From the NCBI GenBank assembly GCA_023399215.1, contig JAEWQJ010000037.1, forward strand, positions 82,326 through 146,325: a stretch of DNA of 64,000 nucleotides. Reading direction: 5' to 3'. Source of the DNA: Methanobacteriota archaeon (GTDB taxonomy: Archaea > Halobacteriota > Methanosarcinia > Methanosarcinales > Methanosarcinaceae). Every line of letters begins with the position of its first letter. Within the stretch, counting starts at the first letter, position 1. Below are positions 61,921-64,000 of this stretch, in pieces. The position numbers and the translations under genes were made by a program. Below the pieces are notes generated by a model that was not told where the DNA came from, did not search any database, and saw only the letters and a list, made by a program, of their open reading frames with translations.

Positions 61921-62292
61921 TTACGGTAAATATGTTGCACATGCATTCTCCGATTCCCAGGCTGTGACACTGGTAACCCGGATTTCTGGATTCTTTAGCA
62001 TGGCTTGAAGGGAGTTTGCTATGTACTGGGCAATGTTTTCCGAAGATGGTGGATTGCTGTCATTAAAGTATTCAAGTTCATTTAAAAAGTTGTGATCCAG
62101 TCTTGTCATGATTTCGGATACTTTCTGTTTTAATTCTCCGAAGTCCACCAGTACTCCGGCTTCATTGAGTTTTTCTCCAGCTACACAAACTTCGACTTTC
62201 CAGTTGTGTCCGTGAAGGTTTTCACACTTTTTGGCCACCATTTTAAGCTGATGGGCTGCTGCAAAATGGGTAACAACTTTTAACTCAAACAT
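61921..62292 (-). CDS. queD: 6-carboxytetrahydropterin synthase QueD / PTPS family
   Basis: A 123-residue tunnelling-fold enzyme. Zinc ligands are His14 (FAAAHQL), His27 and His29 (NLHGHNWKVEV); Cys23 in C-E-N-L-H-G-H is the catalytic nucleophile. DHNFLNE and SSENIAQYIANSL are also in place, with AWESENACATYLP at the end. The Cys spacing (C-x-x-x-H-G-H) is that of QueD, which makes 6-carboxytetrahydropterin for 7-deazapurine (archaeosine) synthesis. Other que genes are not in the window. ATG at 62292 with GGAGATTT upstream. Confidence 0.93.
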   Translation of the reverse strand: MFELKVVTHFAAAHQLKMVAKKCENLHGHNWKVEVCVAGEKLNEAGVLVDFGELKQKVSEIMTRLDHNFLNELEYFNDSNPPSSENIAQYIANSLQAMLKNPEIRVTSVTAWESENACATYLP

Positions 62293-62657
62293 GGTTACTA
62301 AATCTCCTTGCTGAAATTAAGATACTGTTTCTTGATAAATAGTTTTCCAAATTTGTCGATATGTAAAAAATTAAAATATTTTTATAGATTTCAATGAACT
62401 TTTATGGGATAGCCAGAGGCTTAAAAAATATGATAAAAAGCAACTTTTGAAGCAACTCTTAAAGCTTCAAAAATCCTGGAGTACTTGATAAGAAAGTAAA
62501 AAATCAAATTGCGGGCGACCACCTCACCCTGAACAGGCTGTCCGACAATTCAGTTTCAGAGAAAAAGCACGCAAAAATAAGTTATCTAAATCCTCTAATC
62601 CTCTAAATCAAAAAAGAAGGATTTCTATGATTAAGATTAGTAATAATTTTTTGCCAC
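62293..62657. other. Intergenic region
   Basis: About 365 bp; no gene. The segment gtccgacaattcagttt near 62531 also occurs with small changes near 17329, suggesting a shared short repeat or element remnant. Confidence 0.4.
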
Positions 62658-63134
62658 TTACAGGCTGCGGAGAATCTTCGAGGAAACCGCGATTCCCATG
62701 CAGGTATCCAGGGTTGTCGAGGTCATCATTCCAATTACCTTTCCTCTTTGCAGGACAGGAGTTCCACTATCCTCAGGCTCAGGCATATCATGGCACTGGA
62801 AACCCAGAAAAAGCAAGGAAGCTCCAGAATTAGCCACCCTGCAGTAATTAATAGTACGAGTGTCGTTAACAAGAACAGCCAGCTCCAGTTCGGCCGGACT
62901 GCCAAATTCCGTGATCTCAACTGCAGTGCCAGAAGGAAGCTTAATCAAGGCTATGTCGTATCCTTTTAAAATTCTTGTAACTACGAGCTTCATTCCGTCA
63001 ACTGTCAGAAGATCTCCTTCGCCCCGGAATATATGAGAAACCGTAACCATGTACGGTAATCCTTTGAGTAAGATAACCGCACCAGTAGTACAGCGCTTTC
63101 CATTGTGAAAAAAAGAACTACCTGCTTTTATCAT
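62658..63134 (-). CDS. Trypsin-like (chymotrypsin-fold) serine protease-like protein
   Basis: A 158-residue compact trypsin-like domain. The catalytic triad can be placed: His34 in MVTVSHIF, Asp60 in GYDIALIKL, Ser123 in PEPEDSGTPVL, followed by GKVIGMMTST. The usual GDSGGP/GDSGSP is EDSGTP, with Glu in place of Gly two before the Ser, which may weaken the oxyanion hole. There is no signal peptide, so it would act in the cytoplasm, unusual for the fold, and no PDZ domain. The ATG at 63134 is used; a TTG four codons earlier is possible. Function unknown. Confidence 0.75.
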   Translation of the reverse strand: MIKAGSSFFHNGKRCTTGAVILLKGLPYMVTVSHIFRGEGDLLTVDGMKLVVTRILKGYDIALIKLPSGTAVEITEFGSPAELELAVLVNDTRTINYCRVANSGASLLFLGFQCHDMPEPEDSGTPVLQRGKVIGMMTSTTLDTCMGIAVSSKILRSL

Positions 63135-63425
63135 AAGCTCTGTCAACCTGCAGATTTGACCTAGGGATGGTTTATGTTATTTCCGTTTTTACATTAAATA
63201 GTGATTTAATTATATTTAGCGTTATATACTTGGATGAGAATTTGCTTGTTGCCTGATGGCGGATACTAGAAAATTTAGTTTTGTTAGCCCTTAGTTTGGA
63301 GTACAGAGGGTAAGTTCTCAAGAAAATTAATCAAAAAGGTTTGAATGTTTCATATGCCAATATGCTAATTAGAGAAACTAGTTTCGTAAACTGAGCATTG
63401 TGTGAGAATTCGATTTTACTATTTT

Positions 63426-64000
63426 TCAATTTTGTACTGGTACTGTAAATCTGATACAGAATTCAGTCCCAAAAGCTCTTTTTAATTCAATTTCGCCCCC
63501 TAACTGGTCTACCAGGACTTTCACTAACTGTAAGCCAAGAGAATTGGAGTTTTCTAAATTGAACTCATCAGGAATACCAATCCCATTATCCGAGACTATT
63601 AATACAAGATCAGTGCCGTTATAACTTTCTTTTGTGCTTCCCTGCTCTTTGTTTGCGTGTTCTGCAGAATCTTCTCTGTAAAGTCTGATCTGAATTTTCC
63701 CGTTATCTCTGCCTAAAAATGCGTACTTAAGGGAATTTGAAACAAGTTCGTTAATGATTATTCCCAATGGGACGGCAATATCCATATCAAAGAAAATGTT
63801 TTCTTCCAGCTCTATGTTCAGGATCGTGTTAACATTTCCAAGTTTATAAGTCTGGAAAAGATTTTCAACAAGCCTTTTAATATACGAAGAGAAGTTTAGT
63901 GTATCGTTCCCTCTGCCTTCATGCAGCTCTTCGTGGATAAGAGCAATTGACATTACTCTGTCCTGGCTTTCTATGAAAGCGTTAAGAACTTCTTCATTCT
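63426..64000 (-). CDS. Sensor histidine kinase, HisKA_2 type, 5' end cut off
   Basis: The C-terminal 190 residues of a kinase whose start lies beyond the window. The frame is open to the right edge (NEEVLNAFIESQDRVM). It continues with SIALIHEELHEG, the end of the HisKA_2 domain, then HATPase_c: INELVSNSLKYAFLG (N-box), VSDNGIGIPDEFNLEN (G1) and SLGLQLVKVLVDQLGG (G2). It is closely similar to the kinase end at 34165-36405, so both derive from the same group. The sensory domains cannot be seen. Confidence 0.9.
   Translation of the reverse strand, partial: NEEVLNAFIESQDRVMSIALIHEELHEGRGNDTLNFSSYIKRLVENLFQTYKLGNVNTILNIELEENIFFDMDIAVPLGIIINELVSNSLKYAFLGRDNGKIQIRLYREDSAEHANKEQGSTKESYNGTDLVLIVSDNGIGIPDEFNLENSNSLGLQLVKVLVDQLGGEIELKRAFGTEFCIRFTVPVQN

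Overview
The window is from a Methanosarcina-like archaeon. The signs are long AT-rich intergenic stretches, archaeal ribosome-binding sites of the GGAG/GGTGA type, a tRNA-Ser without encoded CCA, multi-PAS and MEDS-domain sensor kinases, ThiN, archaeal long-type FKBP, PKD-domain surface proteins, and an in-frame UAG in an otherwise intact gene (Methanosarcina reads UAG as pyrrolysine). Species cannot be fixed from the sequence alone.

Layout. 0-8.4 kb: a cut-off Na+/Ca2+ exchanger, two GNAT acetyltransferase paralogs (one with an in-frame UAG), a NikR-type regulator, an FKBP isomerase, tRNA-Ser(UGA), htpX-pspAB and a PfkB sugar kinase. 8.4-20.2 kb: an accessory region holding a reduced extracellular contractile injection system (eCIS): tail sheath, Ig-like protein, DUF4255 (Pvc16-like) protein, double AAA ATPase and two DUF4157 (eCIS core) proteins. 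Two MITE-like elements and a dead transposase lie in it. No tube, baseplate, spike or tape-measure gene is visible. 20.5-26.6 kb: pspA-pspAA, a universal stress protein, a lipoprotein, ThiN, exonuclease III and MscL. htpX-pspAB and pspA-pspAA therefore flank the eCIS block.

26.6-30 kb is a gene-poor island with strong hairpins, small basic ORFs and gene remains, possibly a decayed plasmid or virus. 30-33.3 kb holds a secreted Cys-rich protein, a LysE exporter and a two-gene drug-type ABC exporter. 34.1-40.7 kb is a minus-strand signalling operon: MEDS/PAS kinase, stand-alone receiver, and receiver-PAS kinase. 41.3-49.8 kb has a MITE-like element, an mntP remnant, an APC permease, a P-type Ca2+-type ATPase, DedA, a flippase-like protein and two small proteins.

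50.7-64 kb has a NosD/PKD surface protein with a decayed fourth PKD unit, a STAND ATPase with kinesin-light-chain-type TPRs, an integrase remnant, an ATP10-like protein that seems to start at ATT, a PQQ-type sugar dehydrogenase-like protein, an encapsulin-cargo-like ferritin without a shell gene, a frameshifted inositol-phosphate synthase remnant, DUF1294, a second flippase-like protein, QueD, a trypsin-like protein and a cut-off kinase. Many intergenic spaces carry unrelated short tandem repeats (11-45 bp units). All functions are inferred from motifs by eye; no database search was run.
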